Assembly: GCA_033063855.1 (NCBI GenBank)
Contig: CP093829.1
Location: 14,291,537-14,355,536, forward strand
Direction: 5' to 3'
Source: Smittia aterrima
Lineage: Eukaryota; Arthropoda; Insecta; Diptera; Chironomidae
DNA: 64,000 nucleotides
Position 1 is the stretch's first letter, and each line of letters begins with the position of its first letter. The notes under the pieces are model-generated. The model was given only the letters and a program-made list of their open reading frames with translations, did not search any database and was not told the origin of the DNA. This document shows, in pieces, positions 36,401-51,600 of the stretch. The position numbers were made by a program, and so were the translations under genes.

Positions 36401-39400
36401 GCTTTCGTACTAATGGATCTTCTCGCTTGCGGGTAGGTTGTTGCTGACTGATAGCTGACGCTTTCGAGATTGAGCTAAAGAGAGATAGAGGCGTCGAAAC
36501 ATAACAATTTACTTTAATGCAATCTCCTGTTCAATGCTACTAAATGGAATCCGTTGAGAGTGACAAGAAGTTATGCTCGTACTGTCGCATATCTCTCTCG
36601 CATGTCATTACAGATATTGGAGTCAATTTTACAGGTGCTTTGTTGTTTGCACTACAACATCAACAAATATCGCTGTTTGTAATAAAAGAAGGAAAAATCT
36701 GCCATTTGGGAGAACACATTGAGCAAATACTTATTGCTTCCTCGTGTTGTGTATTTACATTTGAGACACAAGCGGGAGCCATTCGACTGCCTCTCCTTTT
36801 TCCCCATTCACCTACTCTCACCCTTTCTCGTATTTCACTATGACGTAATAACTTAATCCCCTTAATGCTTAATGCAACTCAACCGTTCAGACCAGTTTAT
36901 CGTTCAAACATCGCAGATGTTAATTGAAATGCGCCTCAAGAAAGAGACAAGAAGAAATTATCGGATTTGTGTCAGACTTTGCTGCTTAATGGGGAGAAGC
37001 TTAAGTGAGATCTGAAAGGAAAGCGAAACGAAATGTTATTTGATTCTGTAAATTTTTTTATTATTAATTTTCTTCTCTGTCTAAAATTAAACATGATTTG
37101 CTTCAATTCATATTTACAATTTCTTTAACTCGATGACATTTGTTTAATTCCGCTGATCGCACAACAATTTACACTTTTCTATATTTGGGGAACATCTTTC
37201 TCCTTCAATAATCTTAATTTAAATGCAAATTCGTGTTCCTATCAAATGTCTTTTCTCAGAAAACTTTTCTCAAGAACATTTTTTATATAAAAATCTCATT
37301 ATACTTTGCTGATTGGAAATTCTTATTCATCTTTGTCAAAACGGTCAAACAAGAAAATAGTTTCATTATTGTTTTTCATTGATTTTATAACAATCAATCA
37401 GAACATAGAATTTGATAACAAAGTTAAAGAGAGAGCGAGAGAGATACGAAGAAGGGAAAACCTAGCAGAAATAGGAACTTTTTCAATTTGTCTTTTACAT
37501 TTGCAAAATAAAATGAAAGATAGTTTAATTAAAGTTCCTTTATTTATTTTTTAGGGTTTGTAGCACGGTATACCTTCAGGCCAGCCGTTTAAACTTTAAT
37601 TTTGTCATAAGATATGTTGGGATTAATCTTCTTAATCAAAAAATTGATACGTGTTCTTAGATAAAGTTCCGTAAATTTACGGGATTCTCATGCGCACTTT
37701 TGAGAGCCTCAACGAATTTCAGGAAGTGATAAATTATTTTAATGATTTAATCCTCAAAATAAAGTTGGACGTTGTTCAAAGGATTTTTTACCTTTCACGA
37801 TGACTGAATGAGGATATTTCATTAATCAACAAGTCAGAGAAGCGAGACAGGAGAGGGTAGCCTACACTTCCTTTCCGGGATAAAAAGATTTAATTGAGAC
37901 GAAAATAAAAGCGGAAAATATTAAAATTCTCTTTTATATTTCGCTATTATTCGCAGGAATTAAAATTCATTAAAATGTTTGAGATAAACGTGCAAACCTT
38001 TGCGGAGCCTTTTGTTTAAAATATAATTAAACCATCAATCTTTCCACAGCCTTTACTCAAGACTGGACCGAGCAATCCTTTGCTCGGTAATTTAGTTTTC
38101 AGCTTTTTAATGTATTTTTAATTTAACAATATGAAAACAGCATATTCATCCTTCATTTTTAAATTTTCATTAAAAGTTATTAAAAGATTGTGACTACGAA
38201 TGAAAAGTTTTTGTTGATACAAAAATTTATTGTTTTAAACAACTCAAGTCAAATGCCTTTCGTCAAATGTTCGAACATGATTTTTTTGAAACGCGTTCCA
38301 TGCAAAGATATTTCAGATATTTGTGTGGGTGTAAGAGTGTTTCATAAAGTTGCTTGAAAGGCACAATTTCGCTTTCGAAGAAGCTTTCTATGAAAAATTC
38401 CGGATTACTGAAAAGTTACAGATAAAAAGATGCTAAAATATTTAATGGCTGAATTGCATTAAAAGAACAAGCAAATTTTCTCTGTTATAAGTATAATTAC
38501 GAGAAAAGCTTCTTTGCTCCATTACAGCGAAGCATCTAAAGTAATCTCCTCAAAATGCAGTTTTCTAGTTAAGTTACTTAAGATTATTAGTTAAGCAATG
38601 AGGTTCAAAGAGTAAAACAACAAAAAAATCATTTCAATTCATTAGGTAAAATTTATTTGCAATGATCATAAAATCTAGAAACAATCATGAAGAATAATTT
38701 TAATATAATAAAATGTCTTTTTTACATGAAAATAATTTCCAATTTGAGGGCAGTTGGTGAGTTTACGATTTAAAGTGGAGAAGGAAGCTTTTAATTAGTG
38801 CAAATCTAAGGTCAAGATAGCGCATCATGTCAAATGCCTCACAAAAACAGGAAAGATAAAACAATTTAAAAATATTTAAACACAAATATTCCAAAAAAAA
38901 TGCATGCTTTATAATGCCAACGTTAACTAAAAATTAATCTCATTCAAAGATATTTTAAGAATTTTTGATTTGTATTGTCTTGTCGTTTGTGTTCGTTTAA
39001 AAATTTATTTCTTCGATGCCTCCTTCCCACACCTTTATCATTACACTCGCAGCCCATAACATGTAACAACAATTAAGCCAAGTTTTACCACAAAGTCTCT
39101 ACAAATGCATGTTGCGGTGTCATTATAAACATTAAATAAGAATTTAATGTTTGATAAAACAATTTTAATGATTTTTTTTTTGCTGTGAAAAGAGAACAAA
39201 CAATAAAACGAGCTACCGATAGGAGCTCACTCAAATCGGAGTCCTACGGGTGAGGGAAGGAGGAGTTTTTTTCTTATTTTTTTTTATTGCAGTCACGCTA
39301 GAAGAGCTCAGCTGCATAAAACGCCATGCATCATCAACCTTAAAAGCGCAATCAAATTTAAATATAACGGAGTTGTTTTCCTTCTAGATATCAAACTTTA

Positions 39401-39666
39401 ATTCAACTGAATTATGCACGAACAAACGGAATGAGCTTTCTGAGCTCAAGGTTTATTTCATTCCGCATTGTTGTATCGGAGGGGGATCAAATTGATATCC
39501 ATATAACAATATTTTTGTGTTTTGCTTGACTCTTAAGAACTAAACTTATTGAATAAACTTAAATCTTTTTCGATGCTTAAGATGTTGTTGATGAAAAGAA
39601 TCGTTGCTGCTCGTTCTTCTAAATGTGAAAATTATTTAACCGCAATAACAAATCGTTCTAGAAATC
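33401..39666. other. Long non-coding stretch downstream of RPUSD2
   Basis: About 6 kb with no gene I can support. The end nearest 39666 should hold the 3' UTR of the RPUSD2-type gene. Open frames at 34483-34680, 36544-36843 and 37306-37554 are short, lack known motifs and have no splice-linked partners that I could find. Confidence 0.5.
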
Positions 39667-42600
39667 TCATTCGGCTTCGCTCCATTCCACACTCGCCCAT
39701 CCGGGAAGTTCTGTTTCGTAATCCCAGCCGGGACCCTGCGAGTTTTTATTGTTGTTTGAAATAGGATTCGTTGGATCGTTGGATTGCGGTGAACGAGAGA
39801 CCATCGAAGATAGAAAGGAATAAAGAAAGGAAAATAAAATTAATGAGGAATCGCAAACATGAGCGACCTGTGAATCTTTGTGCGACGAATCGTTTGCTTA
39901 TGTTACAGACAAGACAGAAAGATTTTTATGTTTATTATAATGATTTCAGGGAATATAGAGATCGTACGAAGGTAAATGGAAATGGAAAAATGAAATGGAT
40001 AAATTAAAAATTTAAAGCGTTTTCTTCACTTAAAGAGGAGGGAGAGATGACAAGTTGTGTCTGTCGCTTTGTATTCACACGTACGTGACCGCACTTTCAA
40101 TTATCTCGCAACTCACCTTGTACTTCCATGCGTGCAAATACATAACTAAGTCCTGAGGTTTTGGATCCTTGTAACGCACTTTGCATTCATAGCAATGCCT
40201 GTCCGTCGTCATTTTCTCTGGATTAAAAGCCAAATCCGGTGATTCATGACCAGTTTGAGTAGCCACAGTGACCTGTAAGGTTTTTTTTTTGACAAAGAAT
40301 GACAAAAGGAATGAGAAAGAAAAAACGTGGGATTAAAGTAAAAGCTTTTAATCTTTTAAAGGAGAAAAAATCTGTGGGGCTTTTCTTTTCGCTTTGAGAA
40401 CATTTTGAGAACAGCAAAAAATAAATTCGTCAGACAGCGCTTTCATCACTGCCAGGTTCACGTTGAAAAGGAATAAATTTTATTACACTCCAGCTTCCAA
40501 ATTCCAGTGGAAAATTGTCGTTAATGAAATTTATGGCATGATGCTTTGGCAGTAAGTCAACGGGGAGTAATATAAGATGAACTAATGCTTGATACTTACG
40601 CCCGTCTTGTGCATAAGCAAGGCTCTCGCACTTCCGCTGTGCAAGACGCTGTTGCTCATCTTGCTGATGGCGCTGACGTTCGTGCTACTGCCAGTGGTGT
40701 TTACTGTTTTAATGTTGTTATTGTTGCTATTCATGTGGTTTGAAATTGTGCAAATATTTTCGTTGGGGCTTTCGCTTCCGACTGAAACGGGACGTGGACT
40801 TTCAGAACAAGGGGAGGCCTCACGCGATACCGATTCCGAATCGTCATCACTCAATGGATTTCCTATTTTTTTTCATGAAGAAAAAAATGAAATCCGATTA
40901 AAAAAGGTAGTTGGCGAAACAAAAAATTCTGCTCACCTTTATTGACCCCAACCAAACTATCTTCTAAGTCTGATCCCATCGATTTGTTGAACATCGAAAG
41001 CTCCGAATCTCCATCAATGCCTAACCAATTTTCCGCGTTGTGAATATTTATCAAATCTCTCACTAATTGTTCATCGGTTTTGCCTCCGATATCTCCTCCC
41101 TTGCCCTTGCTTGGTCCAAATACATCGTGATTGTAAAGGGGATCATTCACAACGGGATAACCTGAAAAATATTAAATTCAATGAAATCCAAATTGAAATA
41201 ATCTTGCCAGAAAATCATTCGCATCTGGAAGCATTTAACAAAACACAAAACCGTATTTTATGACTTCACATTCTCTTGAAGAAATTTTTCTTCTCAGAAT
41301 TTAACGATGTCGAAACCTTTCTCTCGAATTTCAATTAATTGAATTCAGATGAATTAATGTCCAAGAAAAACAATTTTATTATTCAACGGAAATGTCAAAG
41401 AATTAAGCGAAGGAAAAGCGCTGGATTGCGGCTTCGTCGTCCGTGTTAATGATGTAAACATGACAACAGGTTTTGATTTCGTTCTACTTTCATTCAAACG
41501 AAAATTCTTTGGAAAACTCACCTAAGTACTGAAGATGAACTCTGATTTGGTGCATGCGTCCAGTGAGTGGTTTGCAGAGTACAACACTGGTCGTTCCATT
41601 GAAGCCGAGCTTCTCGAACTTGGTCAAACAATCCTTGCCTTTAGGCGATACTTTGCAAACACCAATTTTGTAGCTCACTACTTCGATTGGCTCTTTACAT
41701 TCGATGACGCCACTAAAGAAGTTGTCGAAAGAGTCAAAAGATTAATAAGATACAGTCTTGAGGGCTTGAAAAAAAAGGGTCAGTGAATGGATTAGACGAA
41801 GCTTACTCGGGAAATTCTCCTTCAACACGGCAAATGTATTGCTTCTGCACCTGACGATTTCTGATCTGATGCTCCATTTGACGCGCCTTTTTAGGGCTTC
41901 GACCGAACAGCAACAGACCAGACGTAAGTCGATCTAATCGATGTATCGTACGCAAGTTTTTCAAGTTGTATTCTTTGGCGAGAATAAAGACCACGGTGTT
42001 GTGACGATAGCGACCGCATGGATGAACCTTTGGTGTGAAGGAAAAATGTTTGATAAAAGAAAAGAAAGGAAACAAACAATGGTGATAACAATGATAAGAA
42101 GATTGACTATCAGTGTTCGAGGAGAAATGAAAGGAAATGTAAAAAAAATTCAAAAGCGCAAATCTTCCATGAAAAAATAAATTGTTATGTTAAAATAAAT
42201 GATGATAAACAAAATTTTATTAAACATTTTTCTTTCTTCCTTTGCTTTTTGCAATTTGCGGGTTTTCTGGCTTTGCTCTCTTTCGAAAATGAAAAATAAG
42301 GCGGAGAAAAATAAATCTTATTGGTTTTTGTTATTGCTTCGGGTTTTGCCTTTATTTCTAGTTAAAGGAAAAATTTTGTTATGAGAACGAGCGACTTCGA
42401 GCGACTTTGTGTTCCATTTTCAGGTCAGGCCTTTTTCTTGTAGATTTTATCGTCGTCGAGCCTTCGTCTCCGACAAACGAGCAAGGATTAAGCATGTGAC
42501 GGATTCAAAGTATTTATTTTAATCCCAAGAAATCATACTGTGAACTTGAACTCTGACTTTTGTAATCTGACTGAAAATTTTAAAGGCATGCACCACCGTA

Positions 42601-45600
42601 AATCCGCTTTACCCGGATAAGAGTGGGCTAGGAAAAGGATGTTGGAAAACTTGTTCCAGGGTTATTTCAGTGTTGATAAAATCGTGTTGATTTTAAAAAG
42701 ATTTGTTCAGAGCAAACTGTTCACCATCTCGAGCAACAAATATTTTATTGTGTGTATCATCATCCCACTTGAGCGCGCGAGTTTGAACCCGGTTTATGTT
42801 TTAAACAAATTTTTAAGCTTCAACACGCTGTTTAACATTAGACTTTTTTTTATTTCTTCTCCATTAATTTATTCGTTCATCGTAAAGTTTTCCTCGTTCC
42901 AAGGGCTTTTCATGGTTTATAAATAACAAACGCGATGAGCTATCGAGTTTCTTTCTTCATCAGTCAATGAATAATTTGTCTGGATTTTGTCATTTTTAAG
43001 TTAATTCCGAAGAAAAGCCCTTTACAAAAGTGCTGCATATTTCTTTTTTGGCTTTGATAAACTAGATGATGAAGAAATCGTGATAGAATTTACCACGAAA
43101 AGTTGCAATAAAAATGCTACTTCATTTAATTTAAAATTCTTCCGAGAAACTACGGAATCAGCATCGATATAAAATCCACAAACCATAAAATTCTTTATAA
43201 ATGGATCGAAGGGAAAACTTGAGTGGAAGATCATTAAAATAATTTTTCTTTTATCGCCGCGTGTTTGAGATGAGCAAAAAGAAAATCATCTTGTTATGAA
43301 GACGTTTGACATTCCTTATGTTTTCTCAAGAAAACACGGAGCGTAGCAATTAAATTAGCGATCGTAAAACTTTGAAAGTTGAAACCTACACTTCCCGAAG
43401 CGACTGAAAAAGCACATTCTGACATGAAAATGTGTGATCTAAGTTTATTTGTTCTCTCGGGTGTTTTTTCTTTGCTTCATGCGGTTTATTCCAAAATGAG
43501 TTGTACAATCTTGAAGAAAAACTTTGTTTCTTAATATAATTAAGAAGTCTCGAGCTGAAAAGTTGCTCCTTTAATTGCGCTAGGTAACCCAAACAAAAAA
43601 AAAACTTTTAATGGATTTAATTTACGTCTTTCTTACTCAAAGCGGACGAGGGAAGATTTAAAATTCATTAGAAGCGCTCGGTTTCGATTTTCCTCACATG
43701 TTTTCTTAAACTTTTCTTTATTTTTTTGTCTAAAACGAAACGTAGAATCGTAAATCTTCTTGAGTTTATATATCGAAACTTCCCTGGGAACAAAAGAAAA
43801 GCGATAAATTTCTACTTCGCTTGTGCACAAGACTAGTAAAAACAATGAGAAAACAAACACAAAACAACATTTAGCTTGCTCGATTCCAACTTTCACTTCA
43901 GGAGCGAATGTTTACGCTTCAACATCATTTCATTTGCTATTTAAGATTTTCACAGCTAAATTCTTGTTTATATGACGATATTTATATGTTCCGACAGTTA
44001 TCTGCGAGAAATGTTTGTTCGATAGGTTTGAAGCAACATTGAATCACACACGGCAGAGAGAGATAGAGAGAAACTCCAATCGAAAACGTACAAAGCACTC
44101 CAAATTACTTTTTATTTGGTAGAGGGATTTGAAGGAATCAGCATAAAGAGAAAGGAGGCGAAGGGATCGACTTCAGAGATGCCATTGAATGAAAGGTAAA
44201 CTCGCATTGAAAATCGAATGAAATGTGGTAAAATTTTCATCTCGGTAAAAACTTCGTTGTCTTTTTGTTTCTCGTCAAGGTCTCGGAAGGGATAGGGAAT
44301 AGGAAAAAGAAAGAATTGAATGTCATCAGATAAGGTGAACAAATATTTTTTTGAATATTTTTTCTTCTTCAAAGTTTACACAAGATTTGCTTTTATTTTT
44401 ATTCACAGATGAGAGCGGGGAAGTACGAAAGGTTGCACAACTAATAACATCAAATCGAAACAAACAACAAAATGTCATTCGAAAAGTTCTTCATTTCGTC
44501 GAAGTTTTTTTTTCACTCGACACATTTTTCTTTTATCATTTACTCACCGGCAACGAGCATGGTTTGTCCAAAACAACAAGATCATTGTCAACGTAAATTA
44601 TTTTAATTGGATGGCTTAGAACGGGCGTCTCATGCCTGTTTTCAGTTTCGTTTTACAGTAAATATGTTCACATATTTTTTAATTTTTTTTTTGGTGCGGT
44701 CATGAAAAGTTTGTTTATGATTAAACATTTTTAATTTTTTTTTGTCATAATTTCCCAGGTCGCATTGCAATTTAATAATTTATACGTTTTGGATTTATTA
44801 TTGGTCAAACAGATATTCGTTCCGAATTGTGTGTGTGCGTGTGTGTGCGAAAATTCATACACCATCGGATGGGGTTATCAAAAAAGAGGAAAAAGAAAAT
44901 AATTAATATGAAACGAAAAAAAAAACTAATTAAAACTTTTTGGTAAACATAGTTAATCATATGTTTTGGGTGTTTTGTTTGTGGTGTTAGATTAATAAGA
45001 AGTTGATTTCTTTCCCGGGCTATCAGTCGATTATGTAAGAGAAGCTCTGCTGTCAAAAGAGTCTGAGGTCTTTGGCTCGGCAAGTGTGCGCGCGGTGATT
45101 TATGTTCGATATTCGAATGATGTTTCTAATTAAACAGTTTCCTCTTATCCATAAATTCCGACATTATTGTGCGCACAAAAAAGGGAGCAACCACGAGAAT
45201 AGTAAAACTAGACGCCTAGTGCCTTGTGTTGCGAAGATAAAAATAAATTCTCTTGTTTATTCGACAAGATATTTGGGAATGAATCATTTATTTTGCCGGC
45301 CCGAGAAACAAATCTCTCAACTCATTTTACTGCGAATAATATTTTGTCATCGTCAATTTGAGAAGCTTTTGCTTATAAAAGCTCAACTAACCCTCATTAT
45401 TTCGTATCTCTCTTGCTTTTCTTCTATTCTTTCTTTATGCTTTAGTCCTTGTTCGCTCAATAATAATGTTATTTATAGAGTCAGGTAGAACGACCATTTC
45501 TCATCAGATGTTGCCGTCGTTTTCTATGATTGATTTTGTCTAACCATGGAAAGCAGGGAAATGACGAGTGACTGACGACTGAATGTAAAGCTTTGGACGA

Positions 45601-48600
45601 AGGGGATGGGTTTATTTTTTAAATTAGTTTCGTTACACAAAACTCGACTCAAATAGATTTGAATCATCTTTTACTATCAGTTGTAATAGTTTGTCCACAA
45701 AGTGTCGAGAATTTTCGTTTTATGGTTGGGTTTTAAATTTCACAAAAATTAAGAGCTCTGTTAACAGCTTCCACCTTCATGCTCGTATCCATCATCGTTA
45801 AGTGAAAACTGCTTCATGAATTTTTTAAATTCTACAGTTGTTTCGCGTTGAGGAGGAGGAGGAGAAGTAAAACACAAAAACAAAACAATTTTCTCTGCTG
45901 TTGCCGCTGATGTTAGCGAGCGAGTGTAACATTAGCTCATGATAATAAAATAAAAAGTTACAACATTGACATTCCGTTTAAACCTGAACTGTGGCATTTT
46001 TATTTTCATTTAGCGTTTGGGATTTTTCATTTTGGCTCCATCAAATCCATTTAATTGACAAAAGTCTGTGAGTCTTGTTCTTTTTCTCGAGACGAAGAAT
46101 AAGAAAGAAAAGTGGAAAATATACGATTTGAATGTGTAATTTGGAGAACTAGAGCTTTTTAATTAAAAATTCTTGAGTTGTTTGTAGAGAATTTACAAGC
46201 AGCAAGAAAAGAAGGAACATTTTCCATATTGCCAACGAATTTTGTTATTGTTCTTCTCTTTTTTTTTATTCTGTTTGCTCGTTCGGGAAAGTTAGAGAAA
46301 AGATGAGCTTGGCGTTGCTACCGAGATGAGCACACTCAAGTGCAGTAAAAACATATTTAATGAGGAAAGTTTGGCAATAAATCTGGGACGGCTGAAACAC
46401 TTCTACGCCGTATCGCGTTTAAAGAGGCAATTACGTTTCATCCTTACATGTTGAGGATAATGCATTAACATCTAAGCCTTCTATTCAACAAATCAAGAAT
46501 CTTTAGCAAAGTCAATTTATCTTGTTGAGCGATTCTCTGACTTTCTTTGAACGTTTAATTTATCTCAAGAATTCTTAAAGTTTCCAGACAAACAAATCTT
46601 CAGTCGAAACAAGAAAAGGGTTTTCAAATTTACTTTTTTCTTTTAGGAACTTCAGATGGAAATAATCAAAAAGAGCTCAGAATTATTATCATAACGAAAA
46701 CCCTAATTCTTTTCATTCGGTTAGACATTAATTATGAAGAATTGAGATTCGACTACCTTTTGTCAGAAAACTCTTAAAAACTATTTGAGTGGGGTGAGGA
46801 GGGAAAAGAAAATATCTTTAAATGTTTATCCACAAGGCTTTAAATATTTTGTATCAACATCGAGAGAGGGTAAACCATGAGACATTAAGCAGACTCCGTT
46901 TAGTTTCTTCTTTCTTCGATGTGATTGATATAGAAGTCTTGACTTCGAATTTGCCTTTAAAACCGGGTTAATTTGATTGGGGAAAAGCTCCAAGTATCAT
47001 TAGCTTTTCATCAATCTCTAGAGAGTGTTCTCTCCTTTCTCTTATTTCACGAAGGAAAGAATTAAGTGAACATAAAATTTTGTTTAATCTCGTTTATCTC
47101 ATTCATCTTTCCATCGACTCTTTCTAGAGCGTTCCAATTTGCGTATGAATTTTTAATCAATAAATTAAAGATAAGGATAATTAAAATATAATGGCGGTCT
47201 CAAGAGCCACTTACTGGTATTGATGCTGGTTTATTCACAACCACAATATCATCGTCCATAAACACTATTGTGATTGGTTGACTAGTTACTGGAACTTCAT
47301 GTCTGGAAAATACAACACACTCAATGTATCATTTATAGTGTTTCATTAGTAATTTGTTAGTTTGTTCTTATTTCCTCTTATTAAACAAAAACTGTGACGA
47401 CTGAAAAAATCATTATATAAAATATTTTACTACATACAGGACACCAAAAACAAAAAGATTAAAAATATTTTTCTTATAAAGGGATATTTCGGATTGGGGA
47501 AGGATAGAAGATATTGATTTGATTTTCATGTTTTCCTTAATAATATTGCAATAAAAAAAAGTTGTGTTCCTTGCAACATGAATCAATATGATGGAGGAGA
47601 ACCATCACGATATGGAAAACAGGTTTGTTAAATTATTTACAAGCTTCGTCTGCTGTAGTTCACCATATGAATTCCAATAAATCGTTTAACAAATTCCAGT
47701 AGATTTTTCTCTGCTTTCAAACTCAATCGACTGGAAACGATCCGAAATATCGCTGAGGGTAATTAAAATACGAATGGTTTGAATTGATTTCCTACCCTCA
47801 ATAAATGAGCTCGATGAAAAACTTAATGTTCTATTAATAAATTAAAGCCAGACAGATCTTAATATTAAAGACCTGAGAACAGTCTTTTTTCCTCTCGCTA
47901 GTATGCGACGACGGAACTGATTACATTTCAGCCTCGGTGAGTTTTTCATTTTCATGGAAAATAACATTTACCTGCAACGTTAATTTAAAAATATATTGCG
48001 CGTTAGTTATTTGCAGAGAATTTAATTAAAACCAACTATAATATTTTAAAATCTTCTCATGAGGATAATGAGTTAACCGACCGATCTGGCATGAAGCGTG
48101 GCATAATCAAAACTGATCCAAACTTTTCTTTTATGCATAAAGTAGAAAACTTTAGAAAAATTGCCAACTTGCAACAAAACTTTCTACGTCTCCTTTGAAT
48201 TTCGAGCGTAAAAAATGTTTATTCCTTTGAATCTTTGTTGATATAATAAACTTTTATTCAGCGTCATAAATCTTTTCTCGTTTTCCGGGCCTTTGTACTC
48301 CTGAAGTTGAAAGTTTCAATTTGCCGACAGAGAAAATAAGCTCGTAAAATCGTATATTTTTCAATCATATTAAGCTTCTGCTACGAAGACGAAGTACAGA
48401 GTGTAAAGTTCTCTTATCCCATGTCACCCAAGAGTTGACGATGAGAAATCTAGAATAGCAAATTGACTATACGAGGCAGGAGAAAGGACTACAATAAAGC
48501 AAATCTAATCAACAGACTTATGAGCAACTATGTTGGCGTTAGAAATAACATACATAATGTTCTTGTGTGTGTATTTGTGTTCGTATTTGATTGTCATCGT

Positions 48601-51600
48601 CAACCAAGAAATGGTTTGAAAAGTTGTTACCTGTGAACAATGTTAGCAAGGAGATCATTGTGTTTCAGTTTGTAATCTATTGGCACTTTTTCGTAGTTCA
48701 CAGTGAGGGTTCCTGCTTTGATGCATCGCTCGTACTCTTCAGCGGGATGAGCACGGAATTCACGAGCAAATACGTCGAGAATCTTCTCGCCAACCCAACG
48801 TCCTTTAGTAAACGTAGTGAAGGTGAAGTAATAAGGATAAACTTTACGCAAGCCTGTTGGAATATAAAGTAAACATGAATCAAATAAAAGTCGTGATCTG
48901 CTGATCAAAAAGTCAATATGTGCAATGTCATCGTAATGTTTTATCCATAAAGTTATTGGTTTCCATAGAAAATGACTTTGTTTCGTGCCCTGGAGTATTA
49001 GGCAGTGTATGTGTGGAAAAACATTTCTCATGCATGGTCTTCTTTCGACTGAGAAAATAAAGCTTTCTTCATAAAAGCCACACTACAAAACGAATAAGGA
49101 GAGTTGAGAGAGAGTGGTCGTACAGTACGACTCGTACTTTGTGAAGGGCTTTTCGCCCAAACTTTTAAATTTAAATTCTTCTTCGTATAAAAAGCCTTAG
49201 AAATTATCTGAACGCATTTGTATTAAGCGAACATAGTGAAACATTTTTCTACATTTTTGAAGTAAAAGTTCAATTTTCCAGCTAACGATGAAATTTCTCA
49301 AAAAGAGAGCAGAAAAATATTTTCTCGTTACAACAAAGGAGAAAAAAACTGTTTGCGAGTATTTTCTGTATTTTGTTTTGTTTCAATGTTTCTTTACTAT
49401 GAATTGCAAATGAAAGAGGAAAACGTTGTAAACCTACCGTTCTCGATGTAATATGACGTCTCGTAGTATCTATCATCCGTGAAGCCGGGTCTCTTGGCTT
49501 TTAAAGCTTTTGTTTCTAGTTTTGCCTGTGGAAAAATTCAGTTTTATGTGAGATTAATTTGTGCAAAGGGAATTCACGCTTATTACATTTGCATGATAAC
49601 GCTTACCTTTTTTAAATCTTTTAACGGTTCTGCTTCCTGATCTGCTGCTTTTCGCTTCTCTGTCGACACGAGCTTCGCTTTGTCTTTTTCAGTCATTAAG
49701 ATCTGCAAGTAAAGAGGTATTATTGTTTCGTTTTGTTCTTTTCGCACTTTAGCAAACGAGTTTAAGATGAAAATTTCCATTCGAGGTAATTAAGATTTCG
49801 ATTAAGAAACTTAAATGAAGTTGAGGGATTATTATCCAAGAAGTCGACTTCACAGAAACAATTAATCATTGCCACCGACAATGAACAGCAGAATGTAATA
49901 AAAACAAGACAAGAGAATAATGAAACGCTGATTCAATGATAAACTCATCTATTCATTACATTTGGAACATCATAAACTGATGTGATGGTGCGAACAGACG
50001 GAATAGTCTTTAGGCAAGTCTTGACAAGGGAGTCGCACTTATCTGTAACTCTCATGCTCATTCGTTCACATCCCAGCAATTGTATTGTCGGACTTCCCTT
50101 GTGATTGCTTTTGTCACATTTAATTATATTTCCTATTGTGGGGCTTCCGTGAAAGATGCTTAATGTATCAAGTTCTATGTAAGCGACATATGAACATCGC
50201 TTTGCGTCGTGTCTTGCTTACAACGTCAGCCTCATGAAAGAAGTTGCAGTAAACTCTTCCCACATATTGCGGAGAATGTCAAGCAGAAACCTTTTGACGA
50301 ACGTGCACAATTGCGCAATGAAACGTTTACATGCCCAACCGATTCCAAGTTTATTGGATTCGACATAACTCAAATCGTTTTTTTTTCGGCGGTTTTAATG
50401 TTCGGTTAACAACATTTATTAAATAAATATGGGAGGATTTTCATTTAGGGAAAATAGATGAAGTTATACATTTTACATTGAAACGAGTCGAGTCGCTTCC
50501 ACCGACAACAGCAGCAGCTGCGTATGATCCAAAAATGCTCCAGCATTTTATGCGAAATCATAAAATTTGCATTTCATATAAATGTGTTTAAAAAGAGATG
50601 CGCGCAATGCCTTAATCTAACGATATGAATCATGGCATGATAAATGATACTTTGTGCTGCTCGAAATGATTTTTATGGTAGAGCCTCAACTCGTGAAATG
50701 GAAGATTCTGTGAAATTCTAAACTTGAACGATAAAATTTTCTATGGTTGAAATATATTGCTCGAGTTTCGGATTCGGTTTCAGATGTGCGAGTGAATATG
50801 CATGTTCGGCAACATTAACTTCAACAGAGGAAAGCGAAGAAGAAGCTCAGTTCTCGGCTTCTTATCGCCGTCTTCTCACAGGAAAGAAGGAAAAAAAAGT
50901 CAAGAAAACGCTTTGTTGTATTGTCCCGCAAAATAAAAAAATCAATGGTAAATATCACGCAACGAAGGTTTCGCTTTTATTCAAGGCAATCCGGTCAAGA
51001 GAGCATCATAATGATACAACATTATTGTTTGACTCGAGCATGAAACTGATTACCTTTACTGTAGACGTTAATTGAAGGTTCGCAACCTGTGAGTCACAAA
51101 ACTAAACGACGAAGACGTCAATAAATAAATTTGCGACTTTACCAAAATTTATGATTTCATTCTTCTTCGCTATCCGCGTTCTCCCGAAACAATGTCGAAA
51201 CATGATTCGGTAAAAAAAGTAAGCAAGCAGAAAGAACAGACAAGAAAAAAATCTATAAATAAATATCTCGAGCTCTGGCTATTCCGGCAAAGCTATTGTT
51301 AAATGTAAAATGTTTGATAAATGAGCTGACGGACTCAGAAATTATTTTTCATATCGCTGTCAATATTACTGATAATGAAAGCAGTAATTTGATCCGAAAG
51401 TTGGCAAATTGCTAGAGTGTAAACGACGGCAATTCAACGACTCGTGAAATCTGAGCTTCATTTGATTCAATGAGACGCAAAAAAAAATGTTTTTGTCTCT
51501 CGATTTTCTCTTCTTAATTTCAGTCGCAAAACATACAAAACGACATGAGACGAGCGCAGCTCGCACTTCATTGCGAGAAGGAGAGAAAAAAAAGTTTTGG

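Noticed and set aside
41535..41786. Plus-strand open frame of 83 codons
   Set aside because: It is the antisense shadow of RPUSD2 exon 7.
42771..42800. GGTTCAAA-like box suggesting a tRNA 3' half on the minus strand
   Set aside because: No matching acceptor stem, anticodon arm or D arm could be laid out around it.
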